DNA of 24,716 nucleotides from CAZGSG01 sp964528095. GTDB lineage: Bacteria; Bacteroidota; Bacteroidia; Chitinophagales; Chitinophagaceae. Positions within the stretch are counted from its first letter, which is position 1. The number at the start of each line of letters is the position of its first letter. Both the position numbers and the translations under genes were made by a program. Location: assembly GCA_964528095.1 (NCBI GenBank), contig CAZGSG010000058.1, positions 1 to 24,716 of the forward strand. Direction: 5' to 3'. Positions 16,833 through 24,511 of the stretch are shown piece by piece. The notes beneath the pieces are model-generated. The model made no database searches. It saw only the letters and a list, made by a program, of their open reading frames with translations, and was not told where the DNA came from.

Positions 16833-17495
16833 ATGAAAAAATATGTCCTCAGTGTTCTATTAGCACTGCTGGTTTCAGTTAACCTTTTTTCCCAGGCTTA
16901 CGAAGGTAACACAGACTACAATAAGAAGAAACAAACCGCTTTTATCATCGACTATGATTACCCCACAGAGGCCGTAGAAAATGCGATCATTAAAAAGATG
17001 AATGATCTTGGTCATAAAGCAAAAGCGGAGAAAGGCCTGTTTAACAGGGATAAGGGATTTATTGTTTTTAAGGATGCCCTCATTTCCGATATCAGCAGCA
17101 GTCGGATGGATTATATAATAAAAGTAGAACGTAAAAGCAGGAAAGAAACGGATGCATCTACTCTTTCTCTTGTCCTTAACAAAGACGGGGAAAATGCAGT
17201 TGCTAAAATGGAATCTTTTGACGTTGGAAGAGCAAAGACTTTCCTGAATAACCTCATACCTGAAATTGAAGAAGCCAGCCTGGAACTGAAGATAAAAGGA
17301 CAGGAAGACGTGGTTGTAAAAGCTGATAAGAAATTTAAAAGCCTGCAGGATGATCAGGCAGATATGGAAAAAAAGATCAAAAAACTACAGGAAGACCTGG
17401 AGAAAAACGCCAAAGACCAGGAAGCACACCAAAAAGAAATGGATAATCAGCGGCAGGCGTTGGATATACTCAAAGGGAAAAGAAAATCTCAGTAA
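16833..17495 (+). CDS. Secreted protein with C-terminal coiled coil, unknown function
   Basis: 220 aa. The signal peptide is MKKYVLSVLLALLVSVNLFS with cleavage near QA. A small mixed alpha/beta domain follows (about 25-140; FIIDYDYPTEAVENAIIKKM, DKGFIVFKDALI), then a charged coiled coil from about 145 to the end (KFKSLQDDQADMEKKIKKLQ, EDLEKNAKDQEAHQKEMDNQ). I do not recognise a family. It is probably periplasmic, and the coiled coil suggests oligomerisation or binding of a partner. It is divergent from the flippase and convergent with the peroxidase, with a palindromic element between the two stops. Confidence 0.8.
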   Translation: MKKYVLSVLLALLVSVNLFSQAYEGNTDYNKKKQTAFIIDYDYPTEAVENAIIKKMNDLGHKAKAEKGLFNRDKGFIVFKDALISDISSSRMDYIIKVERKSRKETDASTLSLVLNKDGENAVAKMESFDVGRAKTFLNNLIPEIEEASLELKIKGQEDVVVKADKKFKSLQDDQADMEKKIKKLQEDLEKNAKDQEAHQKEMDNQRQALDILKGKRKSQ

Positions 17496-17563
17496 TTAAA
17501 AATTTAAAAACAGACCCGGTTTCCGGAGTGTATTTTTTATTTTTTAATTTTGACTTTTGAATT
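17494..17563. repeat. Intergenic palindromic element, copy A (probable bidirectional terminator)
   Basis: A-rich left arm (AATTAAAAATTTAAAAACA), core CCCGGTTTCCGGAG, T-rich right arm (TGTATTTTTTATTTTTTAAT and on to TTTTGACTTTTGAATT). The core is the reverse complement of that in the copies at 18641 and 20575. CCGG-TTT-CCGG gives a small hairpin inside a long AT stem. It starts at the stop codon of the 16833 gene and ends 5 bp from the stop of the peroxidase gene, so it probably terminates both. Confidence 0.65.
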
Positions 17564-17568
17564 GAGTC

Positions 17569-18612
17569 CTACGGTTTTTTGTACCGGGGGTCCAGTATAA
17601 ATGCTGAATCGGTAAGCGTACGAAGAAAGAGCGCTATGTTCGTGGCTTCTGTATTGCTGAGCTGAATGCCATTTGTTAGCAGGGGGTCGAGCGTGCTGTT
17701 CTTTTGTATACCTGTGCGGTAATGATTGATACACTGGGCCAGGGTATTAAAACGGCCATCGTGCATATAATTAGAGGAAATATAAACATTGCGCAAACTG
17801 GGAACTTTGAATTTTAGTGAATCCTTTAGGTCACCAGTCACTTTTATGCGGCCATAATCGTTCAATAAATTATCTACAGGCAGGCCGATATTTCGAAAGC
17901 TGTAATCGGTAAACATCGGTTCTTTATGACATACGGCGCAATTCGCCCTGAATAACTGATAGCCATTTTCTTCCTGTATGGTAAAATTGGCCTGGCCTTT
18001 TTTATAACGGTCATATCTTGAATTGGCAGAAACCAACGATCCCGTAAACTGCGCCAGCGCTTTCAGGATATACTCTGGTCGTATAAAATCGCTCCTGAAT
18101 GTTTTTTTGAAGGCAGCCCTGTACTCCGGATCTTTTTGCAGTTTATCGATCACTCCATTAAAAGACTCTGCCATTTCAATATGATCATTGATCGGTTGAG
18201 CCGCTTCATCAAACAGTGATTTATACCGGCCATCCCAATGCAGATCGGTTTGCCAGGCAAGGTTAAAAAGTACCGGGGCATTACGAAGGGTGTGCGAACC
18301 ATTGTAGCCATGGCTACGGTCATGTTCGAATGTGCCAAAACCAGCAATCTGTTGATGACAGGAAGCACAGGGGTAATTGCCATCGAGCGAAAGACGGCCG
18401 TCATAAAAAAGTTTACGGCCCAATTCAAATCCTTCCTGCGATACAGGATTATCGCTGAATGTATATACCGGCTCTGGAAATCCATCCGGGATCTCCTGTT
18501 TTAGAAAATTAAGATCGCTGGGATTTTCATTTTTTTTGCAGGCCCCTAACAGGTAAGAAAATAGAAAAACAGTGATGATCAAGGCTAATATCGTCAGGAG
18601 ACTTTTCTTCAC
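17569..18612 (-). CDS. Di-heme cytochrome-c peroxidase / MauG-family lipoprotein
   Basis: 347 aa. Two c-type heme motifs, CASCH (82-86) and CAVCH (225-229), are spaced as in bacterial cytochrome-c peroxidases and MauG proteins. NYMHDGRF (281-288) supplies a candidate axial ligand near the second heme. The N-terminus is a hydrophobic helix ending in LGAC (Cys25), a likely lipobox, so the protein is probably anchored in the periplasm. It would reduce H2O2 using electrons from a small cytochrome or oxidise a partner protein. The family distinction between CCP and MauG cannot be made here. No dedicated partner gene is adjacent. Confidence 0.9.
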   Translation of the reverse strand: MKKSLLTILALIITVFLFSYLLGACKKNENPSDLNFLKQEIPDGFPEPVYTFSDNPVSQEGFELGRKLFYDGRLSLDGNYPCASCHQQIAGFGTFEHDRSHGYNGSHTLRNAPVLFNLAWQTDLHWDGRYKSLFDEAAQPINDHIEMAESFNGVIDKLQKDPEYRAAFKKTFRSDFIRPEYILKALAQFTGSLVSANSRYDRYKKGQANFTIQEENGYQLFRANCAVCHKEPMFTDYSFRNIGLPVDNLLNDYGRIKVTGDLKDSLKFKVPSLRNVYISSNYMHDGRFNTLAQCINHYRTGIQKNSTLDPLLTNGIQLSNTEATNIALFLRTLTDSAFILDPRYKKP

Positions 18613-18640
18613 AGTTCCATTATTGAGTATCTAAATTACA

Positions 18641-18718
18641 AATTCAAAAGTCAAAAGTCAAAACACTCTCCGAAAACCGGGGCCTGTTTTTTATTTTTTA
18701 ATTTTGACTTTTGCATTT
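18641..18718. repeat. Intergenic palindromic element, copy B
   Basis: The left arm holds CAAAAGTCAAAA twice in overlap (18645-18656 and 18652-18663). The right arm TTTTGACTTTTG (18702-18713) is a perfect 12-bp inverted repeat of it. Between them is the core CTCCGAAAACCGGGG followed by a T-run. It sits 3' of arfB and 5' of the peroxidase gene, so it can terminate arfB. Confidence 0.65.
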
Positions 18719-18720
18719 AA

Positions 18721-19125
18721 CTAGTAGTCGTTTTGCCCAAACTTTCTTCTTCCCGATTTTATATCCGCCTTTCTTTTCTTGGATTCCAGCCGCTTTTCCT
18801 TTGCGCCCTTACTCAGTTTGGTCGCGATCCGGATCTTTTTCTTTTGGAGGGCTTCGGCAATAAGTCGATTGATCCTCTCCACTACTTCCGCTTTATTATC
18901 AAGTTGGGTGCGGTGTGTTTGTGATTTAACCTGCAGGTATCCTTCTGAATTGATCCGGTTGGAGAGTTTTTCTTTTATGATTATTTTTTGCTGCCCGGTA
19001 AGCAATGAAGTTGTATCAACCTGTAATGATCCAATCACAGCGGTCTCCACTTTATTTACGTTCTGCCCCCCTTTGCCACCACTGCGGGTGGTTTGAAATT
19101 TTATATCTGCTGAAAAATCGATCAT
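18721..19125 (-). CDS. arfB: Ribosome-rescue peptidyl-tRNA hydrolase ArfB
   Basis: 134 aa, the usual length of ArfB (YaeJ). The catalytic GGQ lies at 19-21 in SGGKGGQNVNKVET. The C-terminal tail from about residue 95 is rich in Lys/Arg (KKKIRIATKLSKGAKEKRLE), as needed to enter the empty mRNA channel of stalled ribosomes. It has no codon-recognition domain, which separates it from RF1/RF2. It releases nascent chains from ribosomes stalled without a stop codon. It is divergent from dtd, with 62 bp between the two starts. Confidence 0.93.
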   Translation of the reverse strand: MIDFSADIKFQTTRSGGKGGQNVNKVETAVIGSLQVDTTSLLTGQQKIIIKEKLSNRINSEGYLQVKSQTHRTQLDNKAEVVERINRLIAEALQKKKIRIATKLSKGAKEKRLESKKRKADIKSGRRKFGQNDY

Positions 19126-19160
19126 GACACTATTGGTTCCGGTAGCTATACGGAAGTTGA

Positions 19161-19168
19161 TACATTTG
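19161..19168 (+). promoter_or_regulatory. TAnnTTTG -7 box for dtd
   Basis: TACATTTG, a full match to the consensus, ending 19 bp before the ATG at 19188. TTG at 19133-19135 is 25 bp upstream, longer than usual, so the -33 element is uncertain. Confidence 0.5.
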
Positions 19169-19187
19169 TAATAAATAAAGGTACGAC

Positions 19188-19640
19188 ATGAAAGCAGTTA
19201 TACAGCGGGTAAGCACTGCAAGCGTTACTGTTCTGGGCAAGGTGCATGGGCAAATAGGAAATGGTTTGCTCGTGTTGTTGGGCATTGAGGATGCTGATAC
19301 ACTGGATGACATCGAATGGCTGAGTGGAAAGATCGTGAACCTGCGTATTTTCAATGACCAGGCAGGTGTGATGAATGTGTCGTTAAAAGAAAACGGGGGA
19401 GATATCTTACTTGTAAGCCAGTTCACGTTACATGCTTCTACCAGGAAGGGTAACCGGCCCTCTTATATTAAAGCCAGTAAACCTGAGATTGCGGTGCCTT
19501 TGTATGAAAAAATGATCAGCCGGCTTGCTATTGACCTGGGTAAACAAATATATATAGGTGTTTTTGGCGCTGATATGAAGGTGGAATTATTAAATGACGG
19601 CCCTGTAACAATCGTGATAGATACAAAAAATAAAGAATAG
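19188..19640 (+). CDS. dtd: D-aminoacyl-tRNA deacylase
   Basis: 150 aa, full length for bacterial DTD. The active-site SQFTL motif is at 77-81 and the cross-subunit Gly-Pro motif at 136-141 (NDGPVT). The N-terminus MKAVIQRVSTASV is typical. The homodimer hydrolyses D-amino acids, and also glycine mischarged on tRNA-Ala, from tRNA, protecting translation. AAAGG lies 12 bp before the ATG, one of the few purine-rich ribosome-site candidates in this window. Confidence 0.95.
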   Translation: MKAVIQRVSTASVTVLGKVHGQIGNGLLVLLGIEDADTLDDIEWLSGKIVNLRIFNDQAGVMNVSLKENGGDILLVSQFTLHASTRKGNRPSYIKASKPEIAVPLYEKMISRLAIDLGKQIYIGVFGADMKVELLNDGPVTIVIDTKNKE

Positions 19641-19792
19641 GGATCAACCTGGATATATCTTACTTAACAGGCGATAATGTATTTTGAAAATATCTAGGCA
19701 AACAATGATTCAAAATCCAACGTACAAGGCCCGGCTACAGGAGATATTTTTGCATTTTAATTGTGTCGGTACTTTTAAGATAGCTTTAATAG

Positions 19793-20122
19793 CTACACCC
19801 CGATCTTTTCTGTATATACCTGACCGTTTTCGAGTTTGATCATTACAAAAAATACTTTGGCATTGATCGAGATGGTAAAATTGTAGCTGGACGCATTGAT
19901 GCCTTTTTGTTCCACAACCCGGTGTCCGTCCGATGTCCATACCATTATACTACGTATGGTCTGATTGCTTTTGACAGTTACCTGTCTTCCACTCGTAAGA
20001 ATCTTATAAGGTTTTGCAGATTTTTCAGTTCCTGTTTTTACTGCAATACCAGTAGCCTGGGCATCAGCAATCAGAGAGATACAGGCAATAGAGGCCACAG
20101 TGACCAGTCTACGAATGATCAT
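19793..20122 (-). CDS. Small secreted protein resembling a stand-alone T9SS C-terminal sorting domain
   Basis: 109 aa. The signal peptide is MIIRRLVTVASIACISLIAD, cleaved near AQA. The remainder (about 40-109; VTVKSNQTIRSIMVWTSDGH, YNFTISINAKVFFVMIKLEN, YTEKIGV) has the strand pattern and the ending of type IX secretion sorting domains, which normally sit at the C-terminus of a large cargo. Here there is almost nothing before it. It may be a relic of a cargo protein, a surface peptide in its own right, or an unrelated beta-sandwich. It is convergent with dtd and divergent from the MazG-like gene. Confidence 0.65.
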   Translation of the reverse strand: MIIRRLVTVASIACISLIADAQATGIAVKTGTEKSAKPYKILTSGRQVTVKSNQTIRSIMVWTSDGHRVVEQKGINASSYNFTISINAKVFFVMIKLENGQVYTEKIGV

Positions 20123-20246
20123 AGAATACTATAATTGGGTTAGTACAACTTTTTTTAATAGTCTAAAAAGGGTCGGAAAATGTGGAAAGAGTGTGTATAA
20201 CGTCAGGAATCATGCTATATTGCAATCTTTCTGCAAAAACTTTGTT

Positions 20247-20576
20247 ATGACAATTCAGACGGCACAGGAGCAGGTAGACCAGTGGATCAAAACGGTTGGA
20301 GTAAGATATTTCAGTGAGTTGACAAATATGGCCATTCTGACTGAAGAAGTGGGTGAACTGGCCCGGATCATGGCGCGCAAATATGGAGACCAGTCATTCA
20401 AAGAATCGGAAAAGAGCAAAGACCTGGCGGATGAAATGGCGGATGTATTATGGGTGCTTATCTGTATGGCCAATCAAACCGGCGTAAATCTGACGGAGGC
20501 ACTGGAAAAGAACTTCGAGAAAAAAAATAGAAGAGATGCCGACAGGCACAAACAGAACCCCAAGCTAAACGGGTGA
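20247..20576 (+). CDS. MazG-like nucleotide pyrophosphohydrolase
   Basis: 109 aa, a single all-alpha NTP-PPase domain. The metal-binding residues are E33/E34 and E37 (EEVGE) with E63 and D66 (DEMADVLW). Such enzymes cleave NTPs or dNTPs to the monophosphate plus pyrophosphate and usually clean the nucleotide pool; substrate preference is not predictable here. The frame is open to 20100 but the ATG at 20247 starts a normal N-terminus (MTIQTAQEQVDQWI), and AAACTTTG, close to a -7 box, lies 3 bp upstream. A palindromic element follows its stop. Confidence 0.88.
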   Translation: MTIQTAQEQVDQWIKTVGVRYFSELTNMAILTEEVGELARIMARKYGDQSFKESEKSKDLADEMADVLWVLICMANQTGVNLTEALEKNFEKKNRRDADRHKQNPKLNG

Positions 20577-20646
20577 ATTCAAATTCAAAAATAGACTCCG
20601 ATAACCGGGGGTTGTTTTTGAATTTTGCATTTTGACTTTTGAATTT
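20575..20646. repeat. Intergenic palindromic element, copy C
   Basis: AAATTCAAAAA (20581-20591) and TTTTTGAATTT (20615-20625) are perfect 11-bp inverted arms around CTCCGATAACCGGGG. A further TTTTGCATTTTGACTTTTGA follows. It overlaps the stop of the MazG-like gene and precedes the YihY gene, so it probably terminates the former. Confidence 0.65.
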
Positions 20647-20683
20647 ATCTCGAATTGGCATTATTTTTTGCATACCTTATCAC

Positions 20684-21676
20684 ATGTCCATCAAATCAAT
20701 CTGGAATATAACCAAGCAGTCTTTTGCTGATTTTTTTAATAACCGGGTATTGAAACTAAGCGCTGCGCTGGCTTATTACACAATATTCTCGCTACCCGGC
20801 CTGATCATCATCATTGTTTGGGTAAGTGATATTTTTTACCGCCAGGACGCTGTGGAAGGCACCCTGTACAGCCAGATATCGGGCTTTGTCGGTAAGGACG
20901 CGGCCCTGCAAATACAGGAAATGATCCGCAATGCCACGCTATCTTCAGAAATAGGGTTTGCTACCATTGTAGGGCTTGTTACGCTGATCATCGGCGCCAC
21001 AAGTGTTTTCGGGGAGATCCAGGATTCTATCAATCTTATCTGGCGGCTGAAAGCAAAACCTAAAAAGGGGAAAGGGTGGCTCAAGCTTATTATTAACCGC
21101 TTACTTTCCTTTTCTATTATTGTTTCACTGGGTTTTCTCTTGCTGGTATCGTTGATCATTAACGGGGTAATGGACCTGCTGATCAACCGGCTTACACAGG
21201 CTTTTCCAAAAACGGAAGTGATCGTCGCATATATTGGAAACATGGTGCTTACTTTTTTTATCACCTCTTTTTTATTTGGGTTGATCTTTAAAGTATTACC
21301 GGATGCCCGTATCCGCTGGAGACATGTGAGGGCGGGCGCATTTACCACCGCTATCCTGTTTATGATAGGTAAATTCCTGATAGGTCTTTATCTCGGACAA
21401 AGCAAGATGTCTTCTGCTTATGGAGCGGCAGGTTCGGTGATCGTGATTCTATTATGGGTCTACTATTCGGCAATCATCCTTTATTTCGGGGCCACGTTCA
21501 CCCGTGTCTATGCTATTCATAAAGGGTCACAGATCTATCCCAATAATTATGCGGTATGGGTAGAGCAGGTAGAAGTGCAATCAGAGACCTCCATACAGGA
21601 GCAGCCGGAAACAAAATCGGTAATCGAAGCATCTGCACAGACAGCTACCGTGTCAAAAACAGAAAAGAAAGAATAA
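20684..21676 (+). CDS. YihY/BrkB-family inner-membrane protein
   Basis: 330 aa with about six TM helices, matching the YihY/virulence factor BrkB family (PF03631). Typical parts are LSAALAYYTIFSLPGLIIII (25-44), TSVFGEIQDSINLIW and YGAAGSVIVILLWVYYSAII, then LYFGATFTRVYA. The last 40 or so residues form a soluble tail rich in Glu, Thr and Ser. The family was once called RNase BN in error; its real function is unsettled. The ATG at 20684 is preferred over 20639, which lies inside the palindromic element. Its stop is only 8 bp from that of the convergent gene. Confidence 0.9.
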   Translation: MSIKSIWNITKQSFADFFNNRVLKLSAALAYYTIFSLPGLIIIIVWVSDIFYRQDAVEGTLYSQISGFVGKDAALQIQEMIRNATLSSEIGFATIVGLVTLIIGATSVFGEIQDSINLIWRLKAKPKKGKGWLKLIINRLLSFSIIVSLGFLLLVSLIINGVMDLLINRLTQAFPKTEVIVAYIGNMVLTFFITSFLFGLIFKVLPDARIRWRHVRAGAFTTAILFMIGKFLIGLYLGQSKMSSAYGAAGSVIVILLWVYYSAIILYFGATFTRVYAIHKGSQIYPNNYAVWVEQVEVQSETSIQEQPETKSVIEASAQTATVSKTEKKE

Positions 21677-21684
21677 ACGGACGG

Positions 21685-22041
21685 TCATTCTTGGAGATCT
21701 TTTTTGGTTGATTTTTCCAAAAAAGGCAATAAGAATTTTATAAAAATACCTGTTGCGCCTATTAGGATAAGCGTATAGCCAACAGGACGAAAATTGGCAA
21801 AATAGCTAACAGATAACAACGAAATACCGACAATCCCCAACCCGGTAGTAAGTACGAACCAGACAGGGTTATTGCCAACAGGACCAGGCTTTTCTTCATT
21901 TTTACCGGCCAGGTAAATCGCTTTATCTATTTCATCAGCGGCATATCCCTCCTGCAAAAGTTCGTTTACGAGTTCTCCCTGGGGATATCCTCTCCTTAAT
22001 TTTTTTTGCACAAAGGCCCTTAATTCTTCCGGAGTTCTCAT
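21685..22041 (-). CDS. Small membrane protein with a double helical motif and two TM segments
   Basis: 118 aa. Residues 5-44 hold two tandem helical units (RAFVQKKLRRGYPQGELVNE, then LLQEGYAADEIDKAI), each with a Leu-x-x-Gly-Tyr turn and an acidic E[LI]. Such units often precede membrane helices in small bacterial and archaeal proteins. TM helices lie near 61-82 and 88-106. The ATG at 22041 (MRTPEELRAF) is chosen over 22068. No family name can be given. It is divergent from glyS and nearly abuts the convergent YihY gene. Confidence 0.7.
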   Translation of the reverse strand: MRTPEELRAFVQKKLRRGYPQGELVNELLQEGYAADEIDKAIYLAGKNEEKPGPVGNNPVWFVLTTGLGIVGISLLSVSYFANFRPVGYTLILIGATGIFIKFLLPFLEKSTKKDLQE

Positions 22042-22155
22042 AATTTTCGCGATGCGAATGTAATGCACAATACTGTTGATATAAAATTAACCGCTTTATG
22101 AATACCTGCTCAGGTGTTGCATGGATATTTTTAATCCAGGTATAGCCATAGGCGC

Positions 22156-22201
22156 ACTTTTTAATTTTTGCATTTTTAATTTTGACTTTTACAATTCACT
22201 T
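22156..22201. repeat. AT-rich arm related to the intergenic palindromes
   Basis: The stretch contains TTTTTAATTTTTGCATTTTT and then AATTTTGACTTTTACAATT, sharing AATTTTGACTTTT with copies A and B. The GC core is missing. It lies in the divergent promoter region between 22041 and glyS, so a terminator role is unlikely here. It may be a remnant or an A/T-tract upstream element. Confidence 0.4.
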
Positions 22202-22214
22202 CCCGCACACAGAT

Positions 22215-22222
22215 TATCTTTG
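22215..22222 (+). promoter_or_regulatory. TAnnTTTG -7 box for glyS
   Basis: TATCTTTG, a full match, ending only 5 bp before the ATG at 22228. Transcription would start within a few bases of the start codon. No TTG stands at the usual -33 spacing. Confidence 0.5.
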
Positions 22223-22227
22223 CGCTT

Positions 22228-23694
22228 ATGGCAACAGATAGCAACAAATTCCAGGCGATCATCTCGCATTGCAAAGAATATGGTTTTATTTTCCCCTCCA
22301 GTGAGATATATGATGGGCTGCAGGCAGTATATGATTATGGCCAGATGGGTAGTGAGTTGAAAAAAAATATCAAAGATCATTGGTGGAAGAGCATGACGCA
22401 ACTACACGATAATATCGTGGGCATCGACGCTGCTATTTTTATGCATCCCACCACCTGGAAAGCCAGCGGACACGTGGATAATTTCAACGACCCGATGATC
22501 GATAATAAGGATAGTAAAAAAAGATACCGGGTAGATCATCTGATAGAAGCCCATGCGGAGCTGATGGAAAAAGATGGCCGCATTGATGAGGCACGTGCCG
22601 TACTGGATGAAATGGAGAAATTACTGGCCAAAGATGATTTCGAGGGATTAAAAAATCTTATCGTTCATCATAATATCAAATGTACGGTAAGCGGTACGGC
22701 CAACTGGACGGATGTACGGCAGTTCAACCTTATGTTCTCTACAGAATTTGGCTCAGTAGCTGCCGAAGAAGGCCAGGATAATAAAGTATACCTGCGCCCC
22801 GAAACGGCCCAGGGCATTTTTGTCAACTTCCTGAATGTACAAAAAACGGGAAGGATGAAGATTCCTTTTGGTATCGCGCAGATAGGAAAAGCTTTTCGTA
22901 ACGAGATCGTTGCGCGACAGTTTATTTTCAGGATGCGTGAATTTGAACAAATGGAAATGCAATTCTTTGTTCGGCCTGGTACTGAAGGAGAGTGGTATCA
23001 ATATTGGAAAGATGCAAGATTGAAATGGCATCTGGCCCTCGGTATCAGTGCCGAAAAATATAAATACCATGATCATGTGAAGCTGGCGCATTACGCAAAA
23101 GAGGCCTGTGATATCGAATTTGAGTTTCCGATTGGTTTCAAAGAAGTAGAAGGTATTCACTCAAGAGGTGATTTTGATCTGAAACAACACCAGGAGTACA
23201 GCAAGAAAAAGCAGAATTATTTCGACAACGATATTGACCCTGCTACAGGTAAGGCTTATGGCAATTATGTACCGAATGTGATAGAAACATCTATTGGTCT
23301 GGACCGGATGTTCTTATTGATCATGAGCAATGCCTACGAAGAGCAGGACCTGAGCACGGAGGAGAAAAAAGATAGCAGGGTGGTATTGAAATTCCCCGTA
23401 AAACTAGCTCCCATCAAACTTGCAGTATTACCACTGGTTAAAAAAGACGGGTTGCCTGAGATCGCCAGAACGATCATAGACAGTTGCAAGGAAACCTTCC
23501 GTTGTTTTTATGAGGAAAAAGATACGATCGGTAAAAGGTATCGCCGCATGGATGCATTAGGCACACCATTTTGTGTAACGGTTGATTACCAGACAAAGGA
23601 AGATAATACGGTAACGATCCGTTATCGCGACTCAATGGAGCAGGAACGTATACCGATAGATAAAGTACGGGAGCTTGTATTGGGAAGTATTTAG
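22228..23694 (+). CDS. glyS: Glycyl-tRNA synthetase, single-chain class II type
   Basis: 488 aa. It has the single-chain (alpha2) GlyRS layout found in archaea, eukaryotes and many bacteria, not the alpha2beta2 form. Visible landmarks are GFIFPSSEIYDGLQAVYDYG (19-38), CTVSGTANW (152-160), RPETAQGIF (190-198), motif 2 FRNEI with MREFEQME (236-243), motif 3 GLDRMF near 364, and a C-terminal anticodon-binding domain (LAPIKLAVLPLVKKDGLPEI). It charges tRNA-Gly with glycine using ATP. The start is fixed by the family's N-terminus. The TAnnTTTG box 5 bp upstream suggests a leaderless message. Confidence 0.96.
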   Translation: MATDSNKFQAIISHCKEYGFIFPSSEIYDGLQAVYDYGQMGSELKKNIKDHWWKSMTQLHDNIVGIDAAIFMHPTTWKASGHVDNFNDPMIDNKDSKKRYRVDHLIEAHAELMEKDGRIDEARAVLDEMEKLLAKDDFEGLKNLIVHHNIKCTVSGTANWTDVRQFNLMFSTEFGSVAAEEGQDNKVYLRPETAQGIFVNFLNVQKTGRMKIPFGIAQIGKAFRNEIVARQFIFRMREFEQMEMQFFVRPGTEGEWYQYWKDARLKWHLALGISAEKYKYHDHVKLAHYAKEACDIEFEFPIGFKEVEGIHSRGDFDLKQHQEYSKKKQNYFDNDIDPATGKAYGNYVPNVIETSIGLDRMFLLIMSNAYEEQDLSTEEKKDSRVVLKFPVKLAPIKLAVLPLVKKDGLPEIARTIIDSCKETFRCFYEEKDTIGKRYRRMDALGTPFCVTVDYQTKEDNTVTIRYRDSMEQERIPIDKVRELVLGSI

Positions 23695-23999
23695 ATTTTT
23701 ACGCCGTTTAACCTAAAGTTTGTTTTAATACGGAATCACAGGTGATCATCTTTTTGTTTGTGCCGAACTTTATTCCTGATCCCTTTTTAAAACCCAAACT
23801 CAGAATAAGGAGGCACGGATCAATAAGAAGTTTACTATCTTTTAACCCTCCTTGGCTCCGTATTTAAAAGATCAGTCTATACCAAGAACCCCAATTCCTC
23901 CGTGTTTTCGTGTTAAAAACCACTTTAGGCGACTGGTGTTCGTTTGTAGTAGCTTTTAAGAGATTAGAGACTTTATTGGTAACACCACAACGAAAACCA
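23695..23999. other. 305-bp gap with degenerate short repeats
   Basis: There is no credible gene. Two related stretches, CTCCTTGGCTCCGTATTTAA (23849-23868) and CTCCGTGTTTTCGTGTTAAA (about 23899-23918), follow each other, and AAGGAGGCACGGA (23807-23819) is a partial inverse of the first. AAGGAGG (23807-23813) and CCTCCTT (23847-23853) could pair across 33 nt. No clear U-tract terminator for glyS is seen. Confidence 0.5.
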
Positions 24000-24455
24000 T
24001 CATTCCGCAAACTGCCGTAAGTGATGGTCCAAATGCTTCCACATGCTTTTGCCCCATTCATCAGGTGTAAATTTTCCAAAGAAGGGATGGGGAAACCTGC
24101 CTGCACCGCCAGGACCGGCCTGGTAAAATGCATTGATCAGGCTGATCAGTGCCGCTTTTTCCTCGTCAAAACTTCGTTCCCCTTTTATGATAAAATCAGG
24201 AGAAGTTGGTAAACCCTGTTTCCAGGGTTTGTCATTATGTAATTTGTCTTTTACCATCCACCCCAATAACCTGCCTATAAACATCCGGGGTACCGGTTTA
24301 CTGCTCAATGCTACTTTAAAGGGGCCTTTGCAATGAGCGAGCATTTGCGCTATATCCATTTTGCCCCATTGGCGGGTGGAGCGGGCGCTTAGTTTACTTA
24401 TGCGGGCAAGGATCTCTTCTTTGGCCGCATTGTCAAACAGGTTTTTTATCTCCAT
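24000..24455 (-). CDS. DUF1569 (DinB-like) protein
   Basis: 151 aa, matching DUF1569 (PF07606), a DinB-like four-helix-bundle family. Typical features are the opening IKNLFDNAAKEEILARI, RQWGKMDIAQMLAHC (about 28-42), the region GRFPHPFFGKFTPDEWGKSM (118-137) and the ending KHLDHHLRQF (139-148). The conserved His residues suggest a metal site, but no activity is established. It lies 56 bp downstream of the reductase-like gene on the same strand and probably shares its transcript. Confidence 0.85.
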   Translation of the reverse strand: MEIKNLFDNAAKEEILARISKLSARSTRQWGKMDIAQMLAHCKGPFKVALSSKPVPRMFIGRLLGWMVKDKLHNDKPWKQGLPTSPDFIIKGERSFDEEKAALISLINAFYQAGPGGAGRFPHPFFGKFTPDEWGKSMWKHLDHHLRQFAE

Positions 24456-24511
24456 ATGAAGAGGCGGTTTAAAACTGGTGGGTGGTAACAGGTTTAAGGA
24501 AAGTAAAATGA

